Assembly (NCBI GenBank): GCA_021323855.1
Contig: JAJPKE010000045.1
Coordinates: forward strand, 124,001-188,000
Reading direction: 5' to 3'
From: Chloroflexota bacterium
GTDB lineage: Bacteria; Chloroflexota; Ktedonobacteria; Ktedonobacterales; JADMIN01
DNA length: 64,000 nt
In this document: positions 32,175 through 40,915 of the stretch, one piece after another
How positions within the stretch are numbered: the first letter of the stretch is position 1
Layout of the letters: the number at the start of each line of letters is the position of its first letter
Notes under the pieces: model-generated
What the model saw: the letters and a program-made list of their open reading frames with translations, nothing else
Told to the model about the DNA's origin: nothing
The model's database searches: none
Translations under genes and position numbers: made by a program

Positions 32175-33836
32175 TCATGTCAGGCCGATGGCAGCGGTGG
32201 GGATCGGATGATTCCAGACGAAGATGGTATAGCCAGGGGAACCGCTGAGGTGATAGATCTGATCGGGTGGACCAAAGGTGGTGTTCACCGCCGTCTGGAA
32301 CGGCGCCAGCTTCACGCTACCATCCACCACGACAAACCTGGCGCTGTTGAACTGCGCGCCCTGAAACCAATCAGCACTGGCGTGCCAGCGATAGACATGG
32401 ATGTGCCCGCTGACCGGCGTATCCATCACCGGCAGCACATGAACCTGCCCATCGCTGAGCAGGGTGGTGATGTTGGCGGCCCAATAGGAGCCGAACCCTG
32501 TACTCAGGTGATGGCTTTCCAGGAACGCGATCAACTGCTGCTGGGGCACAGCCGCGCGCTGGGCATTTGCCAGCATGATGCCAAACGTCAGGCTGCTCAC
32601 CACCAAAAATGCCAGCACGAAGCGCATCAGGTAGCGTTCTGCGACGACGCGGGCGAAGGCGTCGTAACAGAGAATGCCAGCGTACACTCCTGCTGGCAGC
32701 AGATAGCGTATGGTCAGGAAATTGGTGGCGAAATCGGTAAACAGGAACGCCATGATGGTGCCGATGATCGCCCAGGCCAGGACGCTGCTGAGGCTGTCGC
32801 GCAGGTCTTTGGGAATAAGCGTGTGGCGGAACAGGCGTGCGAATCCCACGACGCCGACGAGGAGAAAAGCGCCATTCAATAGCAGAAACAGCAGCCATTG
32901 GTTGAAGCCGAGGACCAGGCGCAGATCAATGTGAAAGAATTGCGCGATACTCAGCAACATCCACTGAAGATGCGGCCAGAGATGGCTAACGGAAACGAGC
33001 GCAGGCGTGGCGGTTGCGGTTTGAATGTGCGTGCCGCCGATGATGAGCAACTGCCGCGCGCCGATACCCAGCGCCAGCGCCAACGCCGCGCCGCCCAGCA
33101 TCACGCGCGCCGCCCTGTCGCGGAAGCGCGTTTGCCACAGCACCAGCGCGCAGACGACGCCGACCGGCGGGACGATCAGCAATTCAGCCATCGGATCGCC
33201 GATGATGGCAAGTGTTGTCACCAGCACGAAGAGTCCCCATGCGCCCCAGGATTGCTGGTGCCTGGTGAAATGATCGTATGCCAGCCAGGCGAGCAGGCTT
33301 GCAACGATGGTGCCGAAGTGCATCGGCCCCTGCATGGCGAAGTAGAACTGGGGGCCGACCGGGAAGGCGATGATCGCAACGCAGGCGCCGACGGCGAGCC
33401 AGCGCCTCCTGGCCGGACCAGCGGCGTTGCGGCTGGCGAGATACGCCGCGCCAAATACCGTTGCGGTGAAGAGGAAAGCAGGCGTGATTTTGAGCAGTTG
33501 TTCGCCACTGAAGAAGACGCTGCCTAGCGCATCCAGCGCCATCTCCGTGGTGATGAAGCTATCGGGTGGCAGATACCAGCCATGCAGCAGCAGGTTGCCG
33601 TGCAGCATTGCCTGCCCTTCGAGGATGATGCTGGCGTTGTCTGAGTTGCTGCCGATGATGTGGCTGACGGAGAGATAGACGAAAAACACCGCCACGAAGC
33701 CAAGCAGCAGACCGAGGGTAATCAGCGCAGGCTTCCTGATGCGCCGCAGATGTACCCCTCCCAACAACGCCTGGATATTCCCCAGTCGCTTATGGTTGGT
33801 CGCCGTCTCTGGCGCATCGGCGATGGACTGTGCCAT
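32175..33836 (-). CDS. Polytopic membrane protein, glycosyltransferase-39 (GT-C)-like
   Basis: 553 residues with about eleven to thirteen hydrophobic helices. Between helices 1 and 2 lies NASIILEGQAMLHGNLLLHG, followed by WYLPPDSFITTE. This placement of an acidic, aromatic loop (preceded by GSNSDN) is as in GT-C enzymes (PMT/ArnT/PIG-M type), which transfer sugars from lipid carriers outside the membrane. The C-terminal 120 residues form an external soluble part. A catalytic Asp cannot be assigned with confidence, so the enzyme call is tentative. It is divergent from leuS, and a sigma-factor promoter was not seen. Confidence 0.65.
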   Translation of the reverse strand: MAQSIADAPETATNHKRLGNIQALLGGVHLRRIRKPALITLGLLLGFVAVFFVYLSVSHIIGSNSDNASIILEGQAMLHGNLLLHGWYLPPDSFITTEMALDALGSVFFSGEQLLKITPAFLFTATVFGAAYLASRNAAGPARRRWLAVGACVAIIAFPVGPQFYFAMQGPMHFGTIVASLLAWLAYDHFTRHQQSWGAWGLFVLVTTLAIIGDPMAELLIVPPVGVVCALVLWQTRFRDRAARVMLGGAALALALGIGARQLLIIGGTHIQTATATPALVSVSHLWPHLQWMLLSIAQFFHIDLRLVLGFNQWLLFLLLNGAFLLVGVVGFARLFRHTLIPKDLRDSLSSVLAWAIIGTIMAFLFTDFATNFLTIRYLLPAGVYAGILCYDAFARVVAERYLMRFVLAFLVVSSLTFGIMLANAQRAAVPQQQLIAFLESHHLSTGFGSYWAANITTLLSDGQVHVLPVMDTPVSGHIHVYRWHASADWFQGAQFNSARFVVVDGSVKLAPFQTAVNTTFGPPDQIYHLSGSPGYTIFVWNHPIPTAAIGLT

Positions 33837-34084
33837 ACTGTGTCTCTCCGGCGTCCGCTAGATGGTATGCGATGTTTCGTGTTGTGTTGCGAGTTCCATG
33901 CCAGCCTGCACCGTCTTTCTGTAGCACAATCCGCAAAGCGCTGATGGCACATCGTAGCAGATGCCCACCATCCGGTCAACAATGGCGTATGGCAAGGAGA
34001 TATCACGCAGCGCGCGCCCACTTTGCGGTATGATGAAGGGAACTCATCACCTGGATACATTATGCTCTTTGGAGGGGCTTTTTC

Positions 34085-36592
34085 GTGATTACTCGCACCA
34101 AATATCAGCCGGCGGAGATCGAGGCGAAGTGGCAGGAACGCTGGGCCGCCGACGACCGCTATACCGCGCATGACGACGACCCACGTCCGAAATACTATAA
34201 CCTCGTCATGTTGCCGTATCCTTCCGGCGATCTGCATATCGGCCACTGGTATAACTACACCGGCGCGGATATCTATGGGCGCTATCAGCGCATGCGCGGC
34301 TATAACGTCATGCAGCCCATCGGCTTCGACGCTTTTGGCCTGCCCGCCGAGAACGCCGCCATCAAGCGTAACATCCAACCGCGCAACTGGACGCTCGACA
34401 ACATCGCCAATATGCGCAAACAACTGGCGAAGATGGGCGCTGGCTGGGACTGGACCCGTGAGGTCGTCACCTGCCTGCCGGACTATTACAAGTGGACGCA
34501 GTGGGTCTTTCTGCAATTCTATAAACGCGGCCTGGCCTATCGCACAAAAGCGCCAGCCAACTGGTGCCCCACCTGCAACACCTCGCTCGCCAATGAGCAG
34601 GTGGTCGGCGGCGCCTGCGAACGCTGTGGCACGCCAGTCGAACGGCGCGAGATTGACCAGTGGTTGCTGCGCATCACCGACTACGCCGACGAACTGCTGC
34701 GCTTCGATGGGTTGGACTGGCCGGAGAAGACCCGGCTGATGCAGACCAACTGGATTGGCCGCAGCGAAGGCGCGGAAATCCGCTTCCGAGCGAAAGCGCC
34801 GAAGATTGGCAAGAACGGCCAGCAGTTGAAATCCACCGAGACCGTCGAGATACCAGTTTTCACCACACGCCCGGATACCATCTACGGCGTCACGTTCTTT
34901 GTGCTGGCGCCGGAGCATCCGCTGGTGGAGCGGCTGACCGCGCCGGAGCAGCGCGAGGCTGTGCAGCAGTATATCGAGGCGGTGCGGCGCGAGACGGAGA
35001 TCGAACGCCTCAGCACGGAGAAGGACCGCAAGAAGACCGGCGTACCACTGGGAACCACCGTCACCAATCCGGTGAGCGGCCAGCAGGTGCCCGTCTGGAT
35101 CGCCGACTATGTGCTGATGGGCTATGGCACCGGCGCGGTGATGGGCGTGCCCGCGCACGACCAGCGTGACTTCGAGTTTGCCCGCGCCTTCAATCTGCCT
35201 ATCGTCGAGGTGATTCGCCCGCAGGATGAAGAGGCGACCGACCCCGCGACGTGGGCAGCGGCGAAGACGGCGAAGGGCGCAATGGTCAATAGCGGCGAAT
35301 TTGACGACACACCTGGCGATCGGGCTATCCAGCGGGTGATTGCCTGGTGCGAGGAGCATGGCGTTGGCAAGGGCAGCGTCACCTATCGCCTGCGCGACTG
35401 GCTCATCAGCCGCCAGCGTTATTGGGGCGCGCCGATTCCCGTCATCCACTGCCCAACGCATGGCGCAGTGCCGGTGCCAGAAGATCAGTTGCCGGTATTG
35501 CTGCCCGATGAAGTGCAATTCAAACCGACCGGCGAATCGCCGCTGCGCTATGTGCCGGAATTCCTGAACACCACCTGTCCGATCTGCGGCGAGGCGGCGA
35601 CGCGCGAAACCGACACGATGGACACCTTCATCTGCTCTTCGTGGTATTTCCTGCGCTACGCCGATCCACAGGATGCGGAGGCTGCCTGGAATCAGCAGGT
35701 CATCAACCAGTGGCTGCCGGTGGACATGTACATCGGCGGCGCTGAGCATGCCACCATGCACCTGCTCTACGCGCGCTACTTCGTCAAGGCGCTGCGCGAT
35801 ATGGGGCTGCTCAGTTTCGATGAGCCATTCACTCGACTCTACCATCAGGGCATCGTGTTGGGGCCGGACGGCGTGAAGATGTCCAAGTCACGCGGCAATG
35901 TGATTGCGCCCGATGATGTCGTGGGCCGCTACGGCGCCGATACCGTGCGCTGCTACCTGATGTTCATGGGACCGTTCGATCAGGGCGGACCCTGGAATCA
36001 CCAGAGCATCGAAGGCGTCTCGCGCTATATGTATCGCGTCTGGTCGCTGGCGATGGATTATCTGGAGCAGCGCGGCGACGGCAACGTGGAGGTCAGCGCG
36101 GGCGAGGATGTCGAGCGGCTGCGCCATAAGATGATTGCGCGCATTGGTGAGGACTACGCCAATTTGCGCTTCAATACGGCGCTGGCCGCGCTGATGGAAT
36201 ACGTCAACGGGCTGAACAAGGCGCGCGAGGAGTCGCCGGAGGTGCTGCGCGACCCGCGCTTCGCCGCCGCAATGGAGACGCTGCTGGTGTTGCTGGCGCC
36301 GATGGCCCCCCACATCGCCGAAGAACTCTGGCACATGTTCGGCCATGAGGAGAGCGTCCACGCGCAGCCCTGGCCGGCGTATGATCCTGCGCTGACGCTG
36401 GACGCCGTTATCACTATCGTCGTGCAGGTCAATGGCAAGGTGCGCGACAAGCTGGAGGTCGCCCCGGAGATCAACGCGGCGGAGGTCGAGCGGCTGGCGC
36501 TGGCGAGCGCGAAGGTGCAGGCGGCCACCGGCGGACGCGACCCCAAGAAGGTGGTCTACGTCCCCGGTCGCCTCGTCAACATCGTGGCATAA
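34085..36592 (+). CDS. leuS: Leucyl-tRNA synthetase
   Basis: 835 residues, the usual bacterial length, from a GTG at 34085 with GGAGGGG eight bases upstream. Class I motifs are HIGH at 51-54 (GDLHIGHWYNY) and KMSKS at 598-602. The CP1 editing domain carries the conserved TRPDTIYGVTFFVLAPEHP-type block, with the D-x-R-D equivalent VPAHDQRDFEFA. A zinc-knuckle (CPTCNTSLANEQVVGG, CERCG) lies near residues 160-180, and a second C-x2-C pair is at CPICG. It charges tRNA-Leu in the cytosol. No T-box leader was seen in the 249-base upstream gap. A dispersed repeat follows the gene. Confidence 0.98.
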   Translation: MITRTKYQPAEIEAKWQERWAADDRYTAHDDDPRPKYYNLVMLPYPSGDLHIGHWYNYTGADIYGRYQRMRGYNVMQPIGFDAFGLPAENAAIKRNIQPRNWTLDNIANMRKQLAKMGAGWDWTREVVTCLPDYYKWTQWVFLQFYKRGLAYRTKAPANWCPTCNTSLANEQVVGGACERCGTPVERREIDQWLLRITDYADELLRFDGLDWPEKTRLMQTNWIGRSEGAEIRFRAKAPKIGKNGQQLKSTETVEIPVFTTRPDTIYGVTFFVLAPEHPLVERLTAPEQREAVQQYIEAVRRETEIERLSTEKDRKKTGVPLGTTVTNPVSGQQVPVWIADYVLMGYGTGAVMGVPAHDQRDFEFARAFNLPIVEVIRPQDEEATDPATWAAAKTAKGAMVNSGEFDDTPGDRAIQRVIAWCEEHGVGKGSVTYRLRDWLISRQRYWGAPIPVIHCPTHGAVPVPEDQLPVLLPDEVQFKPTGESPLRYVPEFLNTTCPICGEAATRETDTMDTFICSSWYFLRYADPQDAEAAWNQQVINQWLPVDMYIGGAEHATMHLLYARYFVKALRDMGLLSFDEPFTRLYHQGIVLGPDGVKMSKSRGNVIAPDDVVGRYGADTVRCYLMFMGPFDQGGPWNHQSIEGVSRYMYRVWSLAMDYLEQRGDGNVEVSAGEDVERLRHKMIARIGEDYANLRFNTALAALMEYVNGLNKAREESPEVLRDPRFAAAMETLLVLLAPMAPHIAEELWHMFGHEESVHAQPWPAYDPALTLDAVITIVVQVNGKVRDKLEVAPEINAAEVERLALASAKVQAATGGRDPKKVVYVPGRLVNIVA

Positions 36593-36600
36593 CCAGATAG

Positions 36601-36637
36601 ACCTCACCCCTGCCCCCTCTCCATGTAGGAGAGGGGG
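36601..36637. repeat. Dispersed palindromic repeat copy
   Basis: ACCTCACCCC, then CCCCCTCTCC-ATGTA-GGAGAGGGGG. It lies nine bases after the leuS stop and may act as its 3' hairpin. Confidence 0.8.
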
Positions 36638-36675
36638 TACTACTCGCGGATTGCAGCCCGCAATGGCTCTAGGTC

Positions 36676-37179
36676 TTATTGCACCCTAGTGTGGTCAATG
36701 ATCCAGTTGGTTTCCCAGGTCTTGCCGCCGTCCGCCGAAAATGCCTGTTCCCAGTGGCAGGCGTTCTCTGACACGACTGTCCAGATGAAGCGGCTGATGA
36801 TGACCTTATCGCCGATGACTTCGCGGTCATAGAACTCACCGCGTCCGTGCCCGTCGAAGCGCCCAATCTGCGGCGGCTGGACCGTTCCGCTGTTGCTATC
36901 CAGCCAGTAGAGGCTCCGCAAGCGCGTCTCTGGATTGTAGAGGCGAATCGTCATGCCATAGACAGGTCCGCCGGGTCGCTCCATGACACCCTCATCCATG
37001 TTGCCGTGTCCGCCGAGTATTTTGCGCGCAGTAATGGTGCTATCGAACTCATCCCATTCGGTTGAGCCGCGCAATCGCTCGCGCAGCCTGCGGTGATGCG
37101 AATTCCACGCGCCCATAAAGAAATCGAAATCGCCCTGCCCGTCACGAGTCGCTACGTCTTCCGCCTGTTGTTCGGTCAC
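36676..37179 (-). CDS. Hypothetical protein, lipocalin-like DUF1579-type
   Basis: 167 residues from a GTG at 37179 with AGAGAG seven bases upstream; the frame opens 15 codons earlier. The sequence is beta-rich: GDFDFFMGAWNSHHRRLRER at the front is the 'FDFxxGxWxxHHRRLxER' signature of an uncharacterised family. IRLYNPETRLRSLYWLDSNS and WEQAFSADGGKTWETNWIID mark later strands. The 'FSxDGGKTWExNW' ending is typical too. Such proteins look like single-domain lipocalin-like barrels. No ligand is known to me. It is convergent with leuS. Confidence 0.75.
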   Translation of the reverse strand: MTEQQAEDVATRDGQGDFDFFMGAWNSHHRRLRERLRGSTEWDEFDSTITARKILGGHGNMDEGVMERPGGPVYGMTIRLYNPETRLRSLYWLDSNSGTVQPPQIGRFDGHGRGEFYDREVIGDKVIISRFIWTVVSENACHWEQAFSADGGKTWETNWIIDHTRVQ

Positions 37180-37526
37180 AGTGATACTCTCTTTTCTCGA
37201 AGATATCTGGCACGCTCTCAACATGAGAAGCGCGCCGCACTACACGCCATATCGCCAACAAGCAGATGCTGGCAAAAGAAAGTATAGAAGCGTATGTGGA
37301 CGCATTTGGCCCTGATTTGATAGCTGGCGAATACATTCGCGCCTGGATGGCGTACCGCAGCGAAGTCCACCTGCGCGGACTCGGAACGGACATCTGCGCT
37401 CCCCTCTCCCGCGCACGGGGGAGGGGCTGGGGGAGGGGGCGGCACGTTGGCGGCATACAAGAACTTTGCGCTACCATTCTGAGCGGCGCATCATCGCTTT
37501 CTATGAGGAGAAAGGACAACTGACAT
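37180..37526. other. Intergenic region containing a repeat copy
   Basis: 347 bases between divergent genes. A plus-strand frame (37266-37523) opens with MLAKESIEAYVDAFGPDLIA but soon runs through a dispersed repeat. It could be a decayed gene fragment at best. Nothing else is supported apart from the ribosome site of the next gene. Confidence 0.45.
37399..37440. repeat. Dispersed palindromic repeat copy (reverse orientation)
   Basis: CTCCCCTCTCCC-GCGCAC-GGGGGAGGGG is followed by CTGGGGGAGGGGG. It resembles the copy at 39074 closely. Confidence 0.8.
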
Positions 37527-37937
37527 ATGGCTGGTCATCCAGAACATATTGAGTTCATCATGCCGGAGACGCTGGCCTCCACGCCGGGCTATTCGCAGGT
37601 GGTCCGCGTGACGGGCGGGCAAACGATCTATCTCGCCGGTCAGGTGGCGCTCGATGCGGCGCGGAACGTCGTCGGGCGTGGCGATTTCCGCGCGCAGGCA
37701 GAGCAGGTGTTTGCCAATATCAACGCGGCGCTTGCGGCGGTGGGAGCCGATTTCAGCCATGTCGTCAAGCTGAATATGTATGTGCTTGATCGCTCGAATT
37801 TGCCAGTGCTGCGCGAGGTGCGCGACCGCTATATTAATCTCGATGCGCCGCCAGCCAGCACGCTGGTGGAGGTGCGCAATCTGGCGCAGGACGACTTCTT
37901 GCTCGAAATCGAGGCGATTGCCAGCATTCCGGCATAA
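37527..37937 (+). CDS. RidA/YjgF/YER057c family protein
   Basis: 136 residues. A purine-rich GAGGAGAAAGGA lies about 11 bases before the ATG. It has the standard family blocks: GYSQVVRVTGGQTIYLAGQV (about 20-40), QAEQVFANINAALAAVGADF, VVKLNMYVLDR, RDRYINLDAPPASTLVEVRN and the C-terminal DDFLLEIEAIASI with the conserved Glu. True RidA enzymes hydrolyse enamine/imine intermediates and carry Arg105 in an 'R-S/T' motif. Here the equivalent position reads PPAST, lacking that Arg. It may therefore belong to a RidA subgroup without this activity. Confidence 0.9.
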   Translation: MAGHPEHIEFIMPETLASTPGYSQVVRVTGGQTIYLAGQVALDAARNVVGRGDFRAQAEQVFANINAALAAVGADFSHVVKLNMYVLDRSNLPVLREVRDRYINLDAPPASTLVEVRNLAQDDFLLEIEAIASIPA

Positions 37938-37945
37938 ACGAGTGA

Positions 37946-37984
37946 ACCTCACCCCCTGGCGCCCCCTCCCGCGAGGCGAGGGGA
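37946..37984. repeat. Dispersed palindromic repeat copy (degenerate)
   Basis: CCTCACCCCC, then CGCCCCCTCCC-GCGAGG-CGAGGGG. It lies between ridA-like and epimerase-like genes. Confidence 0.75.
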
Positions 37985-38044
37985 ATAGTGCGGAGCGGCA
38001 CGTATGTCCTGTCAAATCCGGTTGAGTTCCAGAGGAGGGCTGGC

Positions 38045-38953
38045 ATGATCCTGGTAACTGGCGCTGATGGTTTCGTTGGGCGGCATGTCATCGCGCGGCT
38101 GGTGCAGGATGGCGAGTCGCCGCGTGCTCTGGTGCGCGATATTGAGCGAGCGCGTGGGGCGCTACCCACAAGCGGCGTGGAGATCGTGCAGGGCGACACC
38201 ACCAAACCCGATACGCTGGATGCGGCGCTGGCCGGCGTGGATACCGTCATTCATGGCGCCTTCATCACCGCCAACCGCAAACAGACGCCCAGCACAAACT
38301 ACTATCAGACGAACGTGGTGGGCACGAAGCATTTGATCGAAGCGGCGAAGCGTGCGGGCGTGAAACGCATCTGTGTGCTAGGCGGCCTCGGCACCAAACC
38401 GTCTTCTACCGATAGCTACCTTCAGGGGCGTTACGAGGCGGACGAAGCAGTGAAGAACAGCGGTCTGGCGTGGTCCGTCATCGGGCCATCGGTACAGTTT
38501 GGCGAACATAGTCCCTTCTTCGGCGGTCTGGCAGATTTGATTCGTAGCGCGCCCGTTGTGCCGATGGTTGGAGATGGCAAGCGTCGCTTCCAGCCGATCT
38601 GGGTGGAAGATGTCGCCCGCTGCGTCAGTATGATGGCGCGTGGCGAGACGGCGGCGCGCTACGATGGGCGCTATATCGAGGTCGGTGGGCCGAACATCTA
38701 TACGTATGCGCAAATTCTCGATCTGCTGATGGCGCGCATGGGCAAGAAGAAGCCCAAAGCGCCGGGTCCGGTGCCACTGGTGCGGATCGGCGCGGCGATG
38801 ATGGAACTTGTCCTCAAGAGGCCACCACTGACGCGCGCGGCAGTCGGCCTCTTCGCCTTCGATAACGTCACCGCGCTGGATTCGGTGGAGAAGAACTTTG
38901 GCTTTGCGCCGCTTTCGTTTGAGGTGTATCTCAGTGAGCATGGCGTCAGTTGA
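38045..38953 (+). CDS. NAD(P)-binding epimerase/dehydratase-like protein (NDUFA9-type SDR)
   Basis: 302 residues from the ATG at 38045 with GGAGGG five bases upstream (the frame extends 19 codons further). The Rossmann start is MILVTGADGFVGRHVIARLV with the G-x2-G-x2-G nucleotide loop. Then GDTTKPDTLDAALAGVDTVI follows, typical of atypical/extended SDRs. The 'YxxxK' catalytic pair is not evident: the segment after strand 5 is LGGLGTKPSSTDSYLQGRYE. The NDUFA9/YwnB-like group often lacks it. Substrate and role unknown. It may act as a quinone/NAD sensor or assembly factor. Confidence 0.87.
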   Translation: MILVTGADGFVGRHVIARLVQDGESPRALVRDIERARGALPTSGVEIVQGDTTKPDTLDAALAGVDTVIHGAFITANRKQTPSTNYYQTNVVGTKHLIEAAKRAGVKRICVLGGLGTKPSSTDSYLQGRYEADEAVKNSGLAWSVIGPSVQFGEHSPFFGGLADLIRSAPVVPMVGDGKRRFQPIWVEDVARCVSMMARGETAARYDGRYIEVGGPNIYTYAQILDLLMARMGKKKPKAPGPVPLVRIGAAMMELVLKRPPLTRAAVGLFAFDNVTALDSVEKNFGFAPLSFEVYLSEHGVS

Positions 38954-39073
38954 CGGTATCACCTCAATCGCGGCTGCTCCGCAGATTCACCCGGTCTATC
39001 GCGGACGCTGGCCTTGTGGATGTATCATAAGGGCTGCACCTATTGAGATGCGGCTTTCATCCCGCCTCCTCTG

Positions 39074-39118
39074 CACTCCCCTCCCCCGCGCACGGGGGAG
39101 GGGCTGGGGGTGGGGGCA
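39074..39118. repeat. Dispersed palindromic repeat copy (reverse orientation)
   Basis: ACTCCCCTCCCCC-GCGCAC-GGGGGAGGGG, then CTGGGGGTGGGGG. Confidence 0.8.
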
Positions 39119-39159
39119 ACGAGCATACACTGGCGATTTGACGGAGGCTGGCTGAGGAT

Positions 39160-39954
39160 ATGAGTGCGGGAACCTGTCTGCGCTGCGGCGCGCCGTATGA
39201 CGCCGACGATACCGTCTGCTACTCATGCGGTGCGCCGATTGGCGAAACGAAAACGCCGACCCAGCCGGTCCGCACTGTCAAGATGCCGCGTGTCACGGTG
39301 GAGAGCCAGCCCATTGAAGCGGAGAAAAAGAAGAAATCCGCCTCGCGTCCGCTACGCCCCAGCACAAGCAGCGCGACCAGCGCGACCAGCGTGGCGACCG
39401 CCGAAGCGCCGCCGCAGCCGAAGCGCCGCAAACGCCTCTGGCTGGCGCTCGCTATCGTCGTGCTGGTGATTATTGCAGCGGGCGGTGGCTTCTATCTGGT
39501 GCGCGGGTTGACCGCCGCGCCGCCAGTCGCCAGCCAGACGACCTATCAGGACCCGCAGCACCGTTTCAGTTTCACACGGCCAACGCTCTGGAGCGCAGTG
39601 ACGACGGCGAATGGCGTGCAACTCAGTGACAGCGACGGCTCCAATACCATCGTGATCGCGGCGTTGCAGCCGGCAGATCCGGCGCAGACCGCCATGAGCT
39701 ACGCCAATCAACAAGCGACGCAGTTGGGTATTGGTCCCGCGCCCCAGCAAGAGTTTGGCGGCGAAACCTGGGAGCAGCGCGCCGGGCAGGTGACCGATCC
39801 GACGGATGGGGCCGTGCATCAAATCGTGTTATTCGTTACAGTTCATGATGGGCTGATCTACACCATCACGTTCACCAGCCCCATCGCCAGCTACACGCAG
39901 ATCAACAATCTTGTCTATCAGCCGTTGCTGGCGTCGTTCACCTTTGAGAATTGA
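39160..39954 (+). CDS. Zinc-ribbon membrane-anchored protein
   Basis: 264 residues; TGAGGAT precedes the ATG. The N-terminus is a double CxxC zinc ribbon (CLRCGAPYDADDTVCYSCG, residues 6-24). A Lys/Ser/Thr-rich linker follows, then one membrane helix (LWLALAIVVLVIIAAGGGFYLV, about 92-113), and an external domain of about 140 residues. That domain has a fold like the PsbP/DUF1795-type 'FSFTRPTLWSAV... Y...INNLVYQPLLASFTFEN' pattern. The family function is not known to me. It would present an external domain tied to a cytosolic zinc ribbon. Confidence 0.82.
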   Translation: MSAGTCLRCGAPYDADDTVCYSCGAPIGETKTPTQPVRTVKMPRVTVESQPIEAEKKKKSASRPLRPSTSSATSATSVATAEAPPQPKRRKRLWLALAIVVLVIIAAGGGFYLVRGLTAAPPVASQTTYQDPQHRFSFTRPTLWSAVTTANGVQLSDSDGSNTIVIAALQPADPAQTAMSYANQQATQLGIGPAPQQEFGGETWEQRAGQVTDPTDGAVHQIVLFVTVHDGLIYTITFTSPIASYTQINNLVYQPLLASFTFEN

Positions 39955-39979
39955 TGATAGCGAGATATAGATACCTGAG

Positions 39980-40516
39980 ATGCCTGCAAACACCAAAGGA
40001 CGCCTGTTCCGCAAGACCACTATGCGCCGCGCCATCATCGATGCCGTCTGCCTGTTCGCTATCGGCCAGTTGATCGCTATGATTCCACCCAACATCTGGC
40101 CGCCGCTCTTTGATGCCATCGTGCTGCCGGTCACGTGGATTTTACGCCTGGTGTTGACATTTTTCCCGCCGGTCTGGGCGGCGATGCGCGTCGTTTCCAC
40201 GAAACGCGAGAAGATGAGCAAACGCTTCTGGCGGCTAGGGCCAACGTTGGCGTTCTACTGCACGCTGGTGAGCGCGGCGGTGGCGCTCTTCGTCGGTGAA
40301 TCTGGCCTGTTCGGGCCTACCAGTGGACCAGATATCGCACGTTTCGCCGCGCATGGCAACGCCGCGCTCTCACCACTGAGCTTCATCCTCGGCCAGTTGG
40401 TGACGTTCGCGCTGCTGCTGATCTATTTCACGATTGCGGTGATCTGCACGCGGCTGGCGAACGGCGGCTTCATGCGCTTCACCATGCCCGCTGGCAAGGG
40501 TCGCGTCACTCTTTAG
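39980..40516 (+). CDS. Small integral membrane protein
   Basis: 178 residues; the start is uncertain because the ribosome site is weak, with ATG 40022 as alternative. It has three or four hydrophobic segments: AIIDAVCLFAIGQLIAMI, LPVTWILRLVLTFFPPVWA, LAFYCTLVSAAVALFVG and GQLVTFALLLIYFTIAVIC. The N- and C-termini are basic. No family is recognised. It is 25 bases downstream of the zinc-ribbon gene and may be cotranscribed. Its TAG stop overlaps the stop of the convergent DUF2203 gene by two bases. Confidence 0.7.
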   Translation: MPANTKGRLFRKTTMRRAIIDAVCLFAIGQLIAMIPPNIWPPLFDAIVLPVTWILRLVLTFFPPVWAAMRVVSTKREKMSKRFWRLGPTLAFYCTLVSAAVALFVGESGLFGPTSGPDIARFAAHGNAALSPLSFILGQLVTFALLLIYFTIAVICTRLANGGFMRFTMPAGKGRVTL

Positions 40517-40911
40517 TCGTCGAGCGGCTGGCGACCGGCGAAACCTGCCTCGATTTCATGCCACCAGTGGATGCCATCTTCACCGAGCTTCCAGCAGAGA
40601 TACACCTCACGACCATTGCGCAACGAAGGGAAGTCTACCAACCCTTCGGCAAGGTCTTTCACGATCACGCCCATTGCGAGAATTGTGTCAACATGGTTGC
40701 GGACCTGCCGGTTGAGTGAGCGGATAATGTCACGAATGACATCGCTATCTGCCGGTGGTTTGTGGCCGTTGCCCATGAGCTTGTCCTCCTCCACATGCAG
40801 ACGCGCTTCTTGCTCGGCAATGTCCCGCGCCAGCCGCCGGATCGCCACCAGCAGCGGCTCGATGCGCGGCAGCAACGCCTCGGCTTCTTCGCGGGTGAAG
40901 AGTGTTGCCAT
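40513..40911 (-). CDS. DUF2203 protein
   Basis: 132 residues from the ATG at 40911. It matches the DUF2203 family: ATLFTREEAEALLPRIEPLL at the start, a long coiled-coil-like helix (LVAIRRLARDIAEQEARLHV), and the conserved end VKDLAEGLVDFPSLRNGREV with YLCWKLGEDGIHWWHEIEAG and F. The function of this family is unknown. It lies four bases after the DegV gene on the same strand, so they are probably cotranscribed. Confidence 0.88.
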   Translation of the reverse strand: MATLFTREEAEALLPRIEPLLVAIRRLARDIAEQEARLHVEEDKLMGNGHKPPADSDVIRDIIRSLNRQVRNHVDTILAMGVIVKDLAEGLVDFPSLRNGREVYLCWKLGEDGIHWWHEIEAGFAGRQPLDD

Positions 40912-40915
40912 GGTG

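Noticed and set aside
33837..34084. T-box leader for leuS
   Set aside because: No AGGGTGGNACCGCG-like T-box core or specifier stem is visible.
33722..35845. Minus-strand open frame of 707 codons
   Set aside because: Antisense to leuS, with an Ala/Arg/His/Asp composition typical of complementary frames.
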